DNA of 41,439 nucleotides, taken from assembly GCA_963847615.1 (NCBI GenBank), contig CAWKAN010000004.1, positions 1-41,439 of the forward strand, read 5' to 3'. Shown piece after piece: positions 10,476 through 20,384 of the stretch. The notes below the pieces were generated by a model. It searched no databases. It was not told the DNA's origin and saw nothing but the letters and a program-made list of their open reading frames with translations. The DNA is from Palsa-883 sp963847615. GTDB taxonomy: Bacteria > Pseudomonadota > Alphaproteobacteria > Acetobacterales > Acetobacteraceae. The first letter of the stretch is position 1. Each line of letters opens with the position of its first letter. The position numbers were made by a program, and so were the translations under genes.

Positions 10476-11348
10476 ATGTCGCTTGCCAGCAACGGAATCA
10501 CCCCAGACGTCATCCGCGAGATGATGCCGCCGTATCACCTCAGCCCCGACCTGCTGGAGGCGACGTTCGCCGCACTGCCGCCGCCGCCGCCCGCGGCGTC
10601 GCCGCCCTGGCGGCAGGCCCGCCTCGCGCGGCTGCTGCAGGAGATCGCCACGCTGATGCCCGCCAATGCGGCGCAGGCGCGGCTCGTGGCGCAAATCCTG
10701 ATCGTGCGCGAGCTGGCCGACACGATCGCGGCCCGGGCCTACGCGCCGGAGCTGACGGTGCCGCAGATGTGCCGGGTGGGGCGTGCCTCGGCCGAGCTGG
10801 TGCGGACCGCGACGGGGCTGCTGCGCGCGCTGGCGCGCGAGCAGCAGAAGCCGGCGGCGTTCTTCGGCACCGTGCTGGCCGACGCGGTCGATGTCGCGGC
10901 GCTGGAGGCGGGGTGGGGCAAGGGCGTCGCGGAGGCAGCTGCCAGGGGACCGGACGGCGCCGCGGAGGCCGCTGCGGAACCGGCCACCGACCAGCGGCAA
11001 GGTGCGGCCGAACCTGAGACCGGGGAGGCGGATCGCCTCGGCGCCGCGGGGGCGCGGACCGCGGCGACCGCGGTTGCGGCGATGGCCGGGACCAGCGCCC
11101 GACCGGGCGAGGGCGCCAGGCGGCAGGCTCCCGGCGGGCAAGGCCTGCCGGCGGCGAAGCGGCAGGAGATTGTTGCCATCAACCCCATGCACCTGTCAGC
11201 CAGGCCGGCGGCGGCGGCAAACCGGCGGTCCGCTGGCGCCTTGGGTGAAACCCCGCCCGAGGCGATACCGGTGCCGTGCGGTGTCGCCGGCCCGTTCAGA
11301 CCCGAGGCCGGCGGCGGGCGGGAAAACCCGGCGGCGGCGCGATCGTGA
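10476..11348 (+). CDS. Hypothetical protein, helical N-terminus with low-complexity C-terminus
   Basis: A 290-residue protein of unknown function. Residues 1-150 look folded and helical (GITPDVIREMMPPYHLSPDLLEA..., then VRELADTIAARAYAPELTVPQM and VGRASAELVRTATGLLRAL). From about 150 on it is Ala/Gly/Arg-rich and includes INPMHLS, a peptide echoed in the next gene. GGAGG lies 9 bases before the ATG. Its TGA overlaps the next gene's GTG (GTGA at 11345-11348), so they are translationally coupled. I recall similar pairs in Acetobacteraceae but cannot assign a role. Confidence 0.65.
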   Translation: MSLASNGITPDVIREMMPPYHLSPDLLEATFAALPPPPPAASPPWRQARLARLLQEIATLMPANAAQARLVAQILIVRELADTIAARAYAPELTVPQMCRVGRASAELVRTATGLLRALAREQQKPAAFFGTVLADAVDVAALEAGWGKGVAEAAARGPDGAAEAAAEPATDQRQGAAEPETGEADRLGAAGARTAATAVAAMAGTSARPGEGARRQAPGGQGLPAAKRQEIVAINPMHLSARPAAAANRRSAGALGETPPEAIPVPCGVAGPFRPEAGGGRENPAAARS

Positions 11349-12130
11349 GCATCAACCCCATGCAACTGTCTGCCACGACCCGCCATGCCGCCGCACCGGA
11401 CCCTGCCCCCGGGCCGCGCCACGATGGCCCCGGTGGCGCGGCCGGCCGGCGGCGCGGGGGCAATCCGCGCGGCAATCCCGGCCTCAACCTGGCGCCACGC
11501 TGCGGGGCGCGGGCGCGCTCCGGCTGCCCGTGCCGCGCGCCGGCGATGGCCAACGGGCGGTGCCGGATGCATGGCGGGCGCAGCACCGGGCCGCGGACGG
11601 CGGAGGGGATGGCGCGGATGACCGCGGCGCGCACCACGCATGGGCATTGCACGGCGGCGCAGCGGATGCAGCAGCGGTATGTCAGGACGCTGGTGGTGCG
11701 GACCCGGCTGTACTGCGCCGCGATGCGGCTGCGCCAGCACCTGCCGGCGGACCTGGCGGCGCAGTTGGCGCAGTCCCCGGCGGCGTTCCTGCCGCCCGAG
11801 AAGCCGTCGGACGCGGCGGTTTCGAGGAATGCGCCAACAACCCTCGGGTCAAGCGCCCGAGGGCATGCCCCATGCAACAGTCTGCCGGCGCTGCGCCGCG
11901 CGTCCCGCGCCGCTCGGACCGGCGGGGCGGCGGGTCGGGCGTTGCCCGGCCGGGCCGCCGAGCGGCTGGCGGCGCGGGCGGAGGTGGCATCCCAGGCGCC
12001 GTGGCGGCAGGCCATCGCCTTGGCGCTCGCGGCGAAGCGCGACGCGCGGGCGGCGAAACGGATCGGGACGGCGCGCGCCAGGAGCGGCGAAACGGGTGTG
12101 GTGCGTCAGAACCCCCTGCAACTGTCTGGC
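11179..12130 (+). repeat. Four dispersed copies of an ~20-bp motif, core CCCCATGCAACTGTCTGCC
   Basis: Near-identical copies lie at 11181-11201, 11354-11374, 11867-11886 and 12110-12130, all in the same orientation. Three are read in the frame giving NPMHLS, NPMQLS and NPLQLS. The third is shifted by one frame, so conservation is at DNA level or the surrounding gene has a frameshift. Confidence 0.75.
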
Positions 12131-12490
12131 AGCGTGGGGCCTGCCGCCGGCAGGCCTTGCCCCCGGGCACTTGTCCCGGAGGTTGACCCGGTGGCGCCAC
12201 GGCCCGGTGGGTCCAGTGGTGCGGGTGCGGTTGGTCGCGGCGGATCGGGGCGTGGCGGCGGCGGGCAAGCGGCGGAAGGCGCTGCGCTTTTCCGCCCTAC
12301 GCTGGAGGCGGATGTGGTTGCGCGGGCTGTGGCGCTCGGCAGCACGCCGCTGGCGGTGCCGTGGACGTCGGGTTTGCGCGCGCAACTCGCCGCGTTGCTC
12401 GGGCCGGCCGCGCCACCGGCGGGCTGGCGCGTGCCGCAGGCATGGCCGCCGCCGCGCATGGCCCCCCGCCCCATCACCCAATCCAAGTGA
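11345..12490 (+). CDS. HGG-motif hypothetical protein with Cys-rich patch
   Basis: A 381-residue protein starting at a GTG that overlaps the previous stop. Residues ~45-100 hold a recognisable motif, CGARARSGCPCRAPA...GRCRMHGG, followed by STGPRT and TTHG. The Cys and His spacing suggests metal binding, and I associate this small domain with short phage- or plasmid-related proteins in Rhodospirillales. The rest is Ala/Arg/Gly-rich and poorly structured, with NPMQLS and NPLQLS peptides corresponding to a repeated DNA motif. A frame change inside the low-complexity part cannot be excluded, because one motif copy (11867) is out of frame with the others. Confidence 0.55.
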   Translation: MSINPMQLSATTRHAAAPDPAPGPRHDGPGGAAGRRRGGNPRGNPGLNLAPRCGARARSGCPCRAPAMANGRCRMHGGRSTGPRTAEGMARMTAARTTHGHCTAAQRMQQRYVRTLVVRTRLYCAAMRLRQHLPADLAAQLAQSPAAFLPPEKPSDAAVSRNAPTTLGSSARGHAPCNSLPALRRASRAARTGGAAGRALPGRAAERLAARAEVASQAPWRQAIALALAAKRDARAAKRIGTARARSGETGVVRQNPLQLSGSVGPAAGRPCPRALVPEVDPVAPRPGGSSGAGAVGRGGSGRGGGGQAAEGAALFRPTLEADVVARAVALGSTPLAVPWTSGLRAQLAALLGPAAPPAGWRVPQAWPPPRMAPRPITQSK

Positions 12491-12640
12491 AGGGTTCCAA
12501 GAGCCTGCCCCGGCGAAGGCCGGGGGCTCGCCCTTGGCGGGAGTCCAGAGGGCAGCGCCCTCTGGCGGGGTCCCAATGGTCCCATGGGGGCAACGCCCCT
12601 GGCCTTGCTTTGGTCAGCCGGTCGCCCCGGCGCGCGCCGA
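12491..12640. repeat. REP-like GC-palindrome cluster
   Basis: The 205-base gap before the pseudokinase gene contains short perfect palindromes in tandem, for example CCAGAGGGC...GCCCTCTGG at 12545-12565, linked by cggggtccc and catgggggcaacgcccc. The same building blocks recur at 21.7 and 23.1-23.4 kb. No gene is seen in it. Confidence 0.75.
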
Positions 12641-12695
12641 CCGCCGGGCGGCGTGCTCACCACTTGTCAACCAATTTGCCGGACACTCGCCCGAC

Positions 12696-14699
12696 ATGGC
12701 GCGTCCCCCCACTCCGGCCCCCCAGGCCGAGACCCTGATCAACGGCCAGTTCCGGGTCGACATCGCGCGGCCGCTGCCGGGTGCTGGCGGCGGCTTGTCC
12801 GCCTTCGCCGTCAGCGACCAGCGGGACGGCCAGATCGGGTTGATGGCGGTGCAGGTGCGCCGGCATCTGCCGGTCCGCGACCATGCCTTGCAGAGCCTCG
12901 CGGGTAGCAACCTCGACGGGCTGCTGACGCCGCTGGCCTATGGCGTCGCCGCCACCAAGGCCGGCGAGGAGGCCGGCTTCCTGATCTGCCGCGCGCCCCC
13001 CGGCCCGGCGCTCGCGGCCACGCTGCGGCCCTGGGCGGAGGCCGAGCTGCTCAGCCTGGTGCTCCGCCCGGTCGCGCGGGTGCTCGACCAGCTGCACCAG
13101 CGCGGCCTGTCGCATCGCGCCATCCGGGCCGACAACGTGTTTCGTGCCGGTCCCGGCCATCCGGTCACGCTCGGCTGCGCCTGGGCCACGCCGCCCGCCG
13201 CCTTGCAACCTGCCGTCGCCGAGCCGCCCTACGTCGCGATCTGCCGGCCGGGCGCCCGTGGCGACGGCAGCATCGCCGATGACGTCTATGCGCTCGGCGT
13301 GCTGATGCTCACCCTGGCACTCGGCCGGGCGCCGCTCGCCGGCGTGGATGAGGCGGAGATCATCCGCCGGAAGCTGGACCAGGGCAGCCACGCCGCACTG
13401 CTCGGCGAGCACCGCGTGGGCCATTTCGTGGGCGATCTGCTGCGCGGCATGCTGGCCGAGGATCCCGAACATCGCCCGCCGCCCACGTTGCTGCTCGATC
13501 CCGCCGCGGCGCGGTCCCGCCGGACCGCCGCCCGCCCGCCGCACCGCGCGCCCCGGCCGATCGAGGTGGGCGACGTGGTCTGCTGGCATCCGCGCATGCT
13601 CGCCCATGCGCTCGCCACCCAGCCCGAAGTCGGCCTGCGGGCGCTGCGGACCGGCGCGGTCGGGCAGTGGCTGCGCCGCGGCCTGGGCGATGGCGCGCTG
13701 GCGGTCCGGCTGGACGAGCAGCTCGGCTTGCGCGGGACCGGCCTGGCCGAGGAGGCGGGCGGGGAGGACAGCGTCGCCCTGATGCGTGCGGTGGCCACGC
13801 TCGATCAGCTTGCCCCGCTGTGCTGGAACGGCCTGAACCTGTGGCCCGATGCGATCGGCACCACCCTGGCCGAGGCGATGCAGGACCCGGCCGCGCCGGC
13901 CAACGCGGAAACCGCCGCGCAGGTCGCCGGGCTGGTCGGCGTGGAAGCCCAGACCGCCTGGACCGCGTTGCGCCCGGACCGGGCGAACTCCAGGCGGCTG
14001 CGGATGGACGCGCGCCAGGTGCACGCGCTGTTGCACCTGCCCGGCGCGGCGGGCGGCCTGATCCGGTTGACCTATCAGCTCAACCCGCTGCTGCCCTGCG
14101 TCAGTCCCGATGTCGGCGCGCGTTGGGTCAGCCGCCTCGCCGAGCTGTTGCCGGTGTTGGAGGCCACCGCGCAGCGCGACCGGGCGTTGGCACGTCCGAT
14201 CGGCGCCGGCATCGCGGCCTTCATCGCGGCGCGGGGAGATCGGGGGCTGGAGCCGCTGGTCAGCCGGCTTGGCGACCTTACCGGCCCGGTCGATCCGTTG
14301 GGGCAGCTACGCGTGCTGGCGCAGTTGCAGGCGCGCTACCATGCGAACCCGTTGCCGGCGCTGGGGGCCTGGGTCGGCGAACGCGTGGAGGCGTTGCTCG
14401 ACCGGTGGCACAGCCGGCCGCGCCGCGCCGAACTGCGGCCGCGACTGCTTGAGCTGGCCGCGGCGGGGCAGCTCGCGGCGCTCCAGGGGCTGCTGGACGA
14501 CCTCCAGGCCCACCGGAGCGACGATCGCGACATGCAGCAGGCCAGCCGCGAGCTTGCAGGGATCGACACTATGCTGGCGCAACTCGCCGCCGGCGGACCC
14601 GCGCGCGCCGAGCAGGCGCGGCGCCTGGGTCAGGAGATCGCCGCCGGCCTCGGCCTCAGTGCGCTGGCGCTGCTGCTGCTGATCGCGGCGTTCGGCTGA
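12696..14699 (+). CDS. Protein pseudokinase with long helical C-terminus and terminal membrane segment
   Basis: A 667-residue protein whose residues ~15-270 follow the Ser/Thr kinase fold but lack catalytic residues. The VAIK lysine is absent (AVQV, 51-54), the HRD loop reads HRAIRADN (H140-N147) with the catalytic Asp replaced by Ala, and no DFG is visible. The C-lobe is well kept (DDVYALGVLMLTLALG and LRGMLAEDPEHRP). It is therefore probably a regulatory scaffold, not an enzyme. Residues 270-645 are helical and unassigned. The last ~17 residues are hydrophobic and end at the stop, a tail-anchor arrangement that would leave the pseudokinase in the cytoplasm. A small membrane-protein gene follows 6 bases downstream, suggesting a partner. 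The start at 12696 is chosen by homology; an upstream extension overlaps another gene. Confidence 0.75.
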   Translation: MARPPTPAPQAETLINGQFRVDIARPLPGAGGGLSAFAVSDQRDGQIGLMAVQVRRHLPVRDHALQSLAGSNLDGLLTPLAYGVAATKAGEEAGFLICRAPPGPALAATLRPWAEAELLSLVLRPVARVLDQLHQRGLSHRAIRADNVFRAGPGHPVTLGCAWATPPAALQPAVAEPPYVAICRPGARGDGSIADDVYALGVLMLTLALGRAPLAGVDEAEIIRRKLDQGSHAALLGEHRVGHFVGDLLRGMLAEDPEHRPPPTLLLDPAAARSRRTAARPPHRAPRPIEVGDVVCWHPRMLAHALATQPEVGLRALRTGAVGQWLRRGLGDGALAVRLDEQLGLRGTGLAEEAGGEDSVALMRAVATLDQLAPLCWNGLNLWPDAIGTTLAEAMQDPAAPANAETAAQVAGLVGVEAQTAWTALRPDRANSRRLRMDARQVHALLHLPGAAGGLIRLTYQLNPLLPCVSPDVGARWVSRLAELLPVLEATAQRDRALARPIGAGIAAFIAARGDRGLEPLVSRLGDLTGPVDPLGQLRVLAQLQARYHANPLPALGAWVGERVEALLDRWHSRPRRAELRPRLLELAAAGQLAALQGLLDDLQAHRSDDRDMQQASRELAGIDTMLAQLAAGGPARAEQARRLGQEIAAGLGLSALALLLLIAAFG

Positions 14700-14705
14700 G
14701 CGCGG

Positions 14706-15197
14706 ATGGCAAAGCCGCCCGCCACACCCGCCGCCGCGTCCGCGGCGCCCGCCGGAGGCGGCCGGGCGAACGCCTTGCTGTGGCTGCAGGGCCTGTTGTG
14801 CGGCGGGTTGGTCGCCCTGTTGCCGTCGATCGCGCTGTTGCTGGGCGCGCTGCTGGGGCCGGCGCTGCTGGCGCTGTTCCTCGACAGGCAGCCGGGCAAG
14901 CCGGGCGCGCGCAGCGTGCTGCTGTGCTCGCTCGCGGCCTGCGTCACGCCGGTGCGCCTGCTGTGGGCCACCGGGCACGGCATGAGCGCGAGCGTTGGGC
15001 TGGCTGCCGACCCCGACATCGTCGGCACCGCCTGGGCTGCGGCGGCGGCGGGCTGGCTGCTGGCTGAACTGATGCCGGTTGCCGTGCGCATGGTGCTGGA
15101 GGCGCTGAGCCTCTCGCAGGCGGCAAGGTTGCGCGCCACGCGGGCCGCGCTGGCGGCGGAATGGGGGCTCGACGGCGATGCGGAACCGCCGGGTTGA
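14706..15197 (+). CDS. Small membrane protein next to the pseudokinase
   Basis: A 163-residue protein with a flexible Ala/Pro/Gly start and about three or four hydrophobic segments (LLWLQGLLCGGLVALLPSI, ALLLGALLGPALLALFL, and AAAAGWLLAELMPVAVRMVL). No known domain is recognised. The gene begins 6 bases after the pseudokinase stop, so the two are almost certainly co-transcribed. By guilt of association it could be the membrane partner of the pseudokinase. Confidence 0.6.
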   Translation: MAKPPATPAAASAAPAGGGRANALLWLQGLLCGGLVALLPSIALLLGALLGPALLALFLDRQPGKPGARSVLLCSLAACVTPVRLLWATGHGMSASVGLAADPDIVGTAWAAAAAGWLLAELMPVAVRMVLEALSLSQAARLRATRAALAAEWGLDGDAEPPG

Positions 15198-15306
15198 TCC
15201 GTCGATTCCGCTCAGTGGGTCCGCCCGATAGCCCCCAGCCAGCCCCCCGGCGGGTCAGGCGCGGGGGTGGTCCCTCGGGCGGTACGGCCGCGCTACGCAG
15301 ATCGCC

Positions 15307-16218
15307 CTACCGATCGCGCAGCTTCGGATCCAGCACGTCGCGCAACGCGTCGCCGAACAGGTTGATCCCCAGCACCGCCCACATGATCGCCAGCCCCGGA
15401 AACACCGCGATCCACGGCGCCGTGGTGGCATATTCCTCCGCCCCGCCCTGCAGCATCAGCCCCCAGGCCGGCACCGGCTCCTGCACGCCCAGGCCGAGGT
15501 AGGACAGCGATGCCGCCGCCAGGATCGCCTGGCCGACGAAGGCGGTGACCATGATCAGGAACGGCGCCATCACGTTCGGCACCATGTGGCGCAGGATGAT
15601 GCGCTGATGGCTGTAGCCGCAGGCGCGCGCCGCATCGACATAGGGAATTTCGCGGATCGCCAGCGCGGACGAGCGCACCACACGCGCGCAGCGCGGGATC
15701 AGCGGGATGGTGATGGCGATGATCACGTTGTGCACGCCGGTGCCGAAGATGGACACCACCGCGAGCGCCATGATGATCAGCGGGAATGCCATCATCACAT
15801 CGGCCACGCGCTGGATCACCATGTCGAGCCAGCCGCCGAAATACGCGCTGCCGACGCCCAGCACCAGACCGGTGGCACCGCCGACGAAAGCCGAAGACAG
15901 CCCGACGACCAATGCGGTGCGCGCGCCGAAGATGATGCGCGACAGCATGTCCCGGCCGAACTGGTCGGTGCCGAGCCAGTGCGCCCAGTTCGGCGCCTGG
16001 GTCATTGCCTCGAAATCGTTGGACGTGGGGTTGTACGGCGAGATCACATTGGCGAAGACCCCGGCGAACGCCATGATCAGCACCAGCGCCATGCCGAAGC
16101 TGCCGAGCGGCTGGCGGCGGCAGAAGCGCACGATCTCCTGCAGATATGACCGCTTGATCTCCTCGATGTCTTCGATGACGGGCGGCAGTATGGCGCCCGT
16201 CGGGAGGGTAACGGACAT
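15307..16218 (-). CDS. dppC: Peptide/nickel-type ABC transporter permease (DppC-like)
   Basis: A 303-residue inner-membrane permease of the oligopeptide/dipeptide family. The N-terminal segment includes the OppC_N helix (FGMALVLIMAFAGVFANVISPYNP), the periplasmic HWLGTDQFGRDMLSRIIFGAR motif, and the EAA loop region ARACGYSHQRIILRHMVPN that contacts the ATPases. AAGGAG lies upstream of the ATG at 16218. It is the last gene of the minus-strand transporter operon, 12 bases after dppB. The substrate cannot be told from the permease. Confidence 0.9.
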   Translation of the reverse strand: MSVTLPTGAILPPVIEDIEEIKRSYLQEIVRFCRRQPLGSFGMALVLIMAFAGVFANVISPYNPTSNDFEAMTQAPNWAHWLGTDQFGRDMLSRIIFGARTALVVGLSSAFVGGATGLVLGVGSAYFGGWLDMVIQRVADVMMAFPLIIMALAVVSIFGTGVHNVIIAITIPLIPRCARVVRSSALAIREIPYVDAARACGYSHQRIILRHMVPNVMAPFLIMVTAFVGQAILAAASLSYLGLGVQEPVPAWGLMLQGGAEEYATTAPWIAVFPGLAIMWAVLGINLFGDALRDVLDPKLRDR

Positions 16219-16230
16219 GGCGCGGGCTCC

Positions 16231-17202
<972 letters not shown>

Positions 17203-17229
17203 CGTTCTCGTCCCATATCAGAGCGCGGT

Positions 17230-17258
17230 GCCGCCCGCCCGGCTGTCGGGCGGGCGGC
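17230..17258 (-). promoter_or_regulatory. Intra-operon hairpin between the binding protein gene and dppB
   Basis: A perfect 12-bp inverted repeat (gccgcccgcccg / cgggcgggcggc) with a 5-base loop, between the stop at 17269 and the dppB start at 17202. Without a U-tract it is more likely an mRNA-stabilising or attenuating structure than a full terminator. Such structures commonly protect binding-protein mRNA. Confidence 0.5.
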
Positions 17259-17268
17259 ACAGGCCGGG

Positions 17269-18881
17269 CTACTTCTTGTCCAGCCAGATGTCAGCCAGAT
17301 CCTGATTGATGTAGTGGCTTGGCCCGATCTTCCAGCCGTTGCACATAGGAACGGTAGGGCACGTTGCGGTACCACCACAGCATCGGGAACTCGTACGCCT
17401 CGGTGTCGATGACGCGCGTCTCGTATTCCCGCATCAGCACACGCTGCTTGGCGGGGTCGATCTCGTGCAGCATCTTGTTGTAGATCTCGGCTTCCACCGG
17501 ATCGCTGTAGCCGCCGTAGTTCTCGCCGAACACGTCGTGCGGCAGGTATTTCTGCGTATCCAGCACCGGGTTGACGATGCTGTTGCAGTTGGCTTCCACC
17601 ACCACGTCGAAGTCGCCGCCGCGCATCGCCGCGAACCACGGACCGGTCGGCACGGGGTGCTGCGTGACGCTGACGCCGATCTTGCTCCACTGGTCGATCA
17701 GCCAGGTGCCGACATACTTGTACGGCTGATCGACGTTGCGGTTCAGCAGCACGAAGTGCAGGTGCTCCTGGCCGGCCTCCTTCAGCAGCTTGCGCGCTTC
17801 GGCACGGGACTTCTCGATGTCCGGCCAAAAGCCGGCGAGCTTCTCCAATTCGGGCTTGGTCGCCGCCAGCGGCGATCCCGGGAAGACGATGCCGCCGACG
17901 GTGCGCACGTTGGCGATCTTCGCCAACGCCGGCGCGCCATGCCACTGGTCGATCGCCAGCAGCAGCGCCTTGCGGACCCGCACATCGTCGAACGGCTTCC
18001 TGCGGCTATTCGGCGTGATCAGGTTGCCGCAGTTCCAGTCGCTGGACTGGACCATGATCTTATCGCCGAGTTCCTGCTTGAGCTGGTTGATCGCCGAGGG
18101 CGGATAACCACGGAACTCGATCGCCGCGCGGTCGGCGCGGAGCGCGTCGATCTGCACCGCCTGCTTGGGGGCGTAGATGCCGACGAACCCATCGAGATAG
18201 GGCAGGCCCTTGTGATAGTAGTTCGGGTCCTTCGTCCCTTTGATCTCCTGGCCGATCTCGTAGCTGGCGAACTTGAACGGACCGGATCCCAGTCACGTTC
18301 TTTTCGAACCAGTGCGGGTCCTTCTCGAGGATGCGCTTGGGATAGATGAACGCGTACGGATCAGCCAGCGACGGCAGGAACGTCGCGGAGGGATATTTCA
18401 GCTTGAACACCACGGTGGTGTCGTCCGGCGCCTCGACCGAGCTCACCATCTCGTACCAGTTCTGCCGCGCACTCAACACGCCAGGGCGCGGGAAGATGAT
18501 CTCGTGCCAGCTTGCCGCCACGTCCTGTGCGGTCAGCGGCGAGCCGTCGTGGAAATGCACGCCCGTGAGAATCTGGAACGTGAAGGTCTTGCTGCCGTCG
18601 GTGATCGTCGGCTGCGCCGTGCACAGGTCGCAGGCAAACCTGGTGGTGTTCGACGGATCCTCCGGATCGACGCGCATCAGCACGCTGTAGAACGGCGCCA
18701 CCGAGTGGATCGTGGCGTAGGTGGATTCGCGATGGCCGTCGAAGCTCGGCGGAGCCTCGGCCGGTATCAGATAGGTGAGGATGCCGCCGTGTTTGGGCGT
18801 GTCCTCCGCGGCGGACGCAGCCGTTACGGACCCGGCGGCAAGCATGACGCCCAATCCGGTTGCCAACAGTGCTGTTCGCAT
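17269..18881 (-). pseudogene. Family 5 substrate-binding protein of the ABC importer, two frameshifts
   Basis: The periplasmic solute-binding protein of this importer (family 5, DppA/OppA-like). The start at 18881 follows GGGAGG and encodes the signal peptide MRTALLATGLGVMLAAGSVT. Homology runs through DTPKHGGILTYLIPAEAPPSFDG and VHFHDGSPLTAQDVAASW to a normal end GPSHYINQDLADIWLDKK, but needs two frame corrections. One is a one-base insertion near 18288 (ACTGGGATCCGG should read on as TGSGPFKF). The other is near 17334 (TATGTGCAACGG should read on as SYVNGWKIG). Both look like single extra bases, so sequencing error is as likely as decay; the rest of the operon is intact. The ligand is probably a peptide or similar compound, by family only. 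Confidence 0.8.
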
Positions 18882-19011
18882 TATCCAAGCCTCCCTTATA
18901 GACCGACGTTTGCCTGATCTCCTGATCAGGTCCCATGTTGTTGGCCGAACCGCATGCGGCGGTGCCGGCGGTATCACCCGCGCGCCTAGCGACGCGCGGG
19001 CCGCAGCGCGA

Positions 19012-19385
19012 TCACTTGTCCTGCCAGGGGGTCGCAAGCTCCTGGCTCAGAGAGTGGCTCGGGCTGATCTTCCATCCTTTCACGTATGACGGGCGGCAAC
19101 GGTGCGTTGCGACCACGATATCGACTGCATATGCGCCGCGGCCTCCGATGCGGTCGAAGATGGGGTCTGTGCAAGGGGCACGCGGCAGAGTGGTGCCGTC
19201 GCATAGCTCGTCCGGCAATGCCCGTCGAAACCCGGCGGCACGTCTGCCGGGATCATCCAGGTCGGGATGCCACCATGCTTTGGCGTATCATCCGCCGTGC
19301 CCCGCGTGGTCCCGGCGATGACACCGGGCAGCCCTGGCCGCCGTGTCATTTCCATCCCGCGATTGCCGTGGTTGCCAGGCATCAT
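19012..19385 (-). pseudogene. Internally deleted second copy of the substrate-binding protein gene
   Basis: This 374-base stretch contains both ends of a paralogue but no middle. Near 19160-19310 the minus strand reads DTPKHGGIPTWMIPADVPP then GFDGH, matching residues just after the signal peptide of the downstream binding protein. Near 19012-19090 it reads SYVKGWKISPSHSLSQELA, ending PWQDK, matching that protein's last 27 residues. Roughly 450 residues are missing and the two ends lie in different frames. It sits directly between dppF and the nearly full-length copy, so the operon once had tandem binding-protein genes, one of which collapsed by deletion. Confidence 0.8.
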
Positions 19386-20384
19386 TCAGGCAACCTCGCC
19401 GCACGCCACGAAGTGGCCCGGGCGCAGCTCGCGGGTTTCCGGGCGAGCGCGCCGGCACGCATCCACCGCGATCGGGCAGCGCGGATGGAACACGCAGCCC
19501 GACGGCGGATTGATCGGACTCGGCACCTCGCCCTGCACGGGCCGAAAATCGCGGCCCTGTTCGACGCTTGGGTCCGGAACCGGAACGGCCTCGAGCAGCG
19601 CCTTGGTGTAGGGATGCTGCGGATTGTCGAACAGCTCGTCGCTGTCGGCCAGCTCGACGATGCGCCCCAGGTACATCACCGCGACGCGCTGGCAGAGGTG
19701 GCGCACCACCGACAGGTCGTGCGCGATGAACAGATAGGTCAGGCCGAACTGCTCGCGCAGATCCTCCAGCAGGTTGACCACCTGCGCCTGGATCGACACA
19801 TCCAGCGCCGAGACCGGCTCGTCGCAGACGATGAACTCCGGCTCCAGCGCCAGCGCGCGCGCGATGCCGACGCGCTGGCGCTGCCCGCCGGACATCTCGT
19901 GCGGGTAACGATCGGCGAAGTTCGGGTTCAGCCCGCAGACCGCCAGCAGCTCGCGCACCCGCGCCGTGCGCTTGGCGGCGTCGGGCTGGATGGCGTGCAC
20001 ATACATCGGCTCGGCAATGATCTCGCCCACCTTCATGCGCGGGTTCAGCGACGAGTAGGGGTCCTGGAAGATCACCTGGATGCGCCGGCGCAGCGCCACC
20101 AGCTCCTTGCGGTCCAGCCCGGCGATGTCGGTCCCGTCATAGAGGATCTCGCCCGCGGTCGGCTTCTCCAGCCGCAGGATGCAACGCCCGGTGGTGGTCT
20201 TGCCGCAGCCGCTCTCGCCGACCAGGCCGAGCGTTTCGCCGCGCTTTACCGCGAAGTCGATGCCGTCCACTGCCTTCACCTCGCCCACCTTGCGCCGGGT
20301 GACGATGCCTTCGGTGATCGGGAAGTGCATCCGCAGGCCCTTCACCTCCAGCAGTGGGCGCAGCGACGTGACGGAGGCGGTCAT
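19386..20384 (-). CDS. dppF: Peptide-type ABC transporter ATP-binding protein (DppF-like)
   Basis: A 332-residue ATPase with Walker A GESGCGKTT, Q-loop VIFQDPYSSLNPR, signature MSGGQRQRVGIARAL, Walker B FIVCDEPVSALD and switch IAHDLSVV. The C-terminal oligopeptide-transporter extension has the Cys motif CVFHPRCPIAVDAC, which binds an Fe-S cluster in some relatives. Its ATG at 20384 overlaps the dppD stop (ATGA at 20381-20384), so the ATPases are translationally coupled and probably form a heterodimer. Confidence 0.92.
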   Translation of the reverse strand: MTASVTSLRPLLEVKGLRMHFPITEGIVTRRKVGEVKAVDGIDFAVKRGETLGLVGESGCGKTTTGRCILRLEKPTAGEILYDGTDIAGLDRKELVALRRRIQVIFQDPYSSLNPRMKVGEIIAEPMYVHAIQPDAAKRTARVRELLAVCGLNPNFADRYPHEMSGGQRQRVGIARALALEPEFIVCDEPVSALDVSIQAQVVNLLEDLREQFGLTYLFIAHDLSVVRHLCQRVAVMYLGRIVELADSDELFDNPQHPYTKALLEAVPVPDPSVEQGRDFRPVQGEVPSPINPPSGCVFHPRCPIAVDACRRARPETRELRPGHFVACGEVA

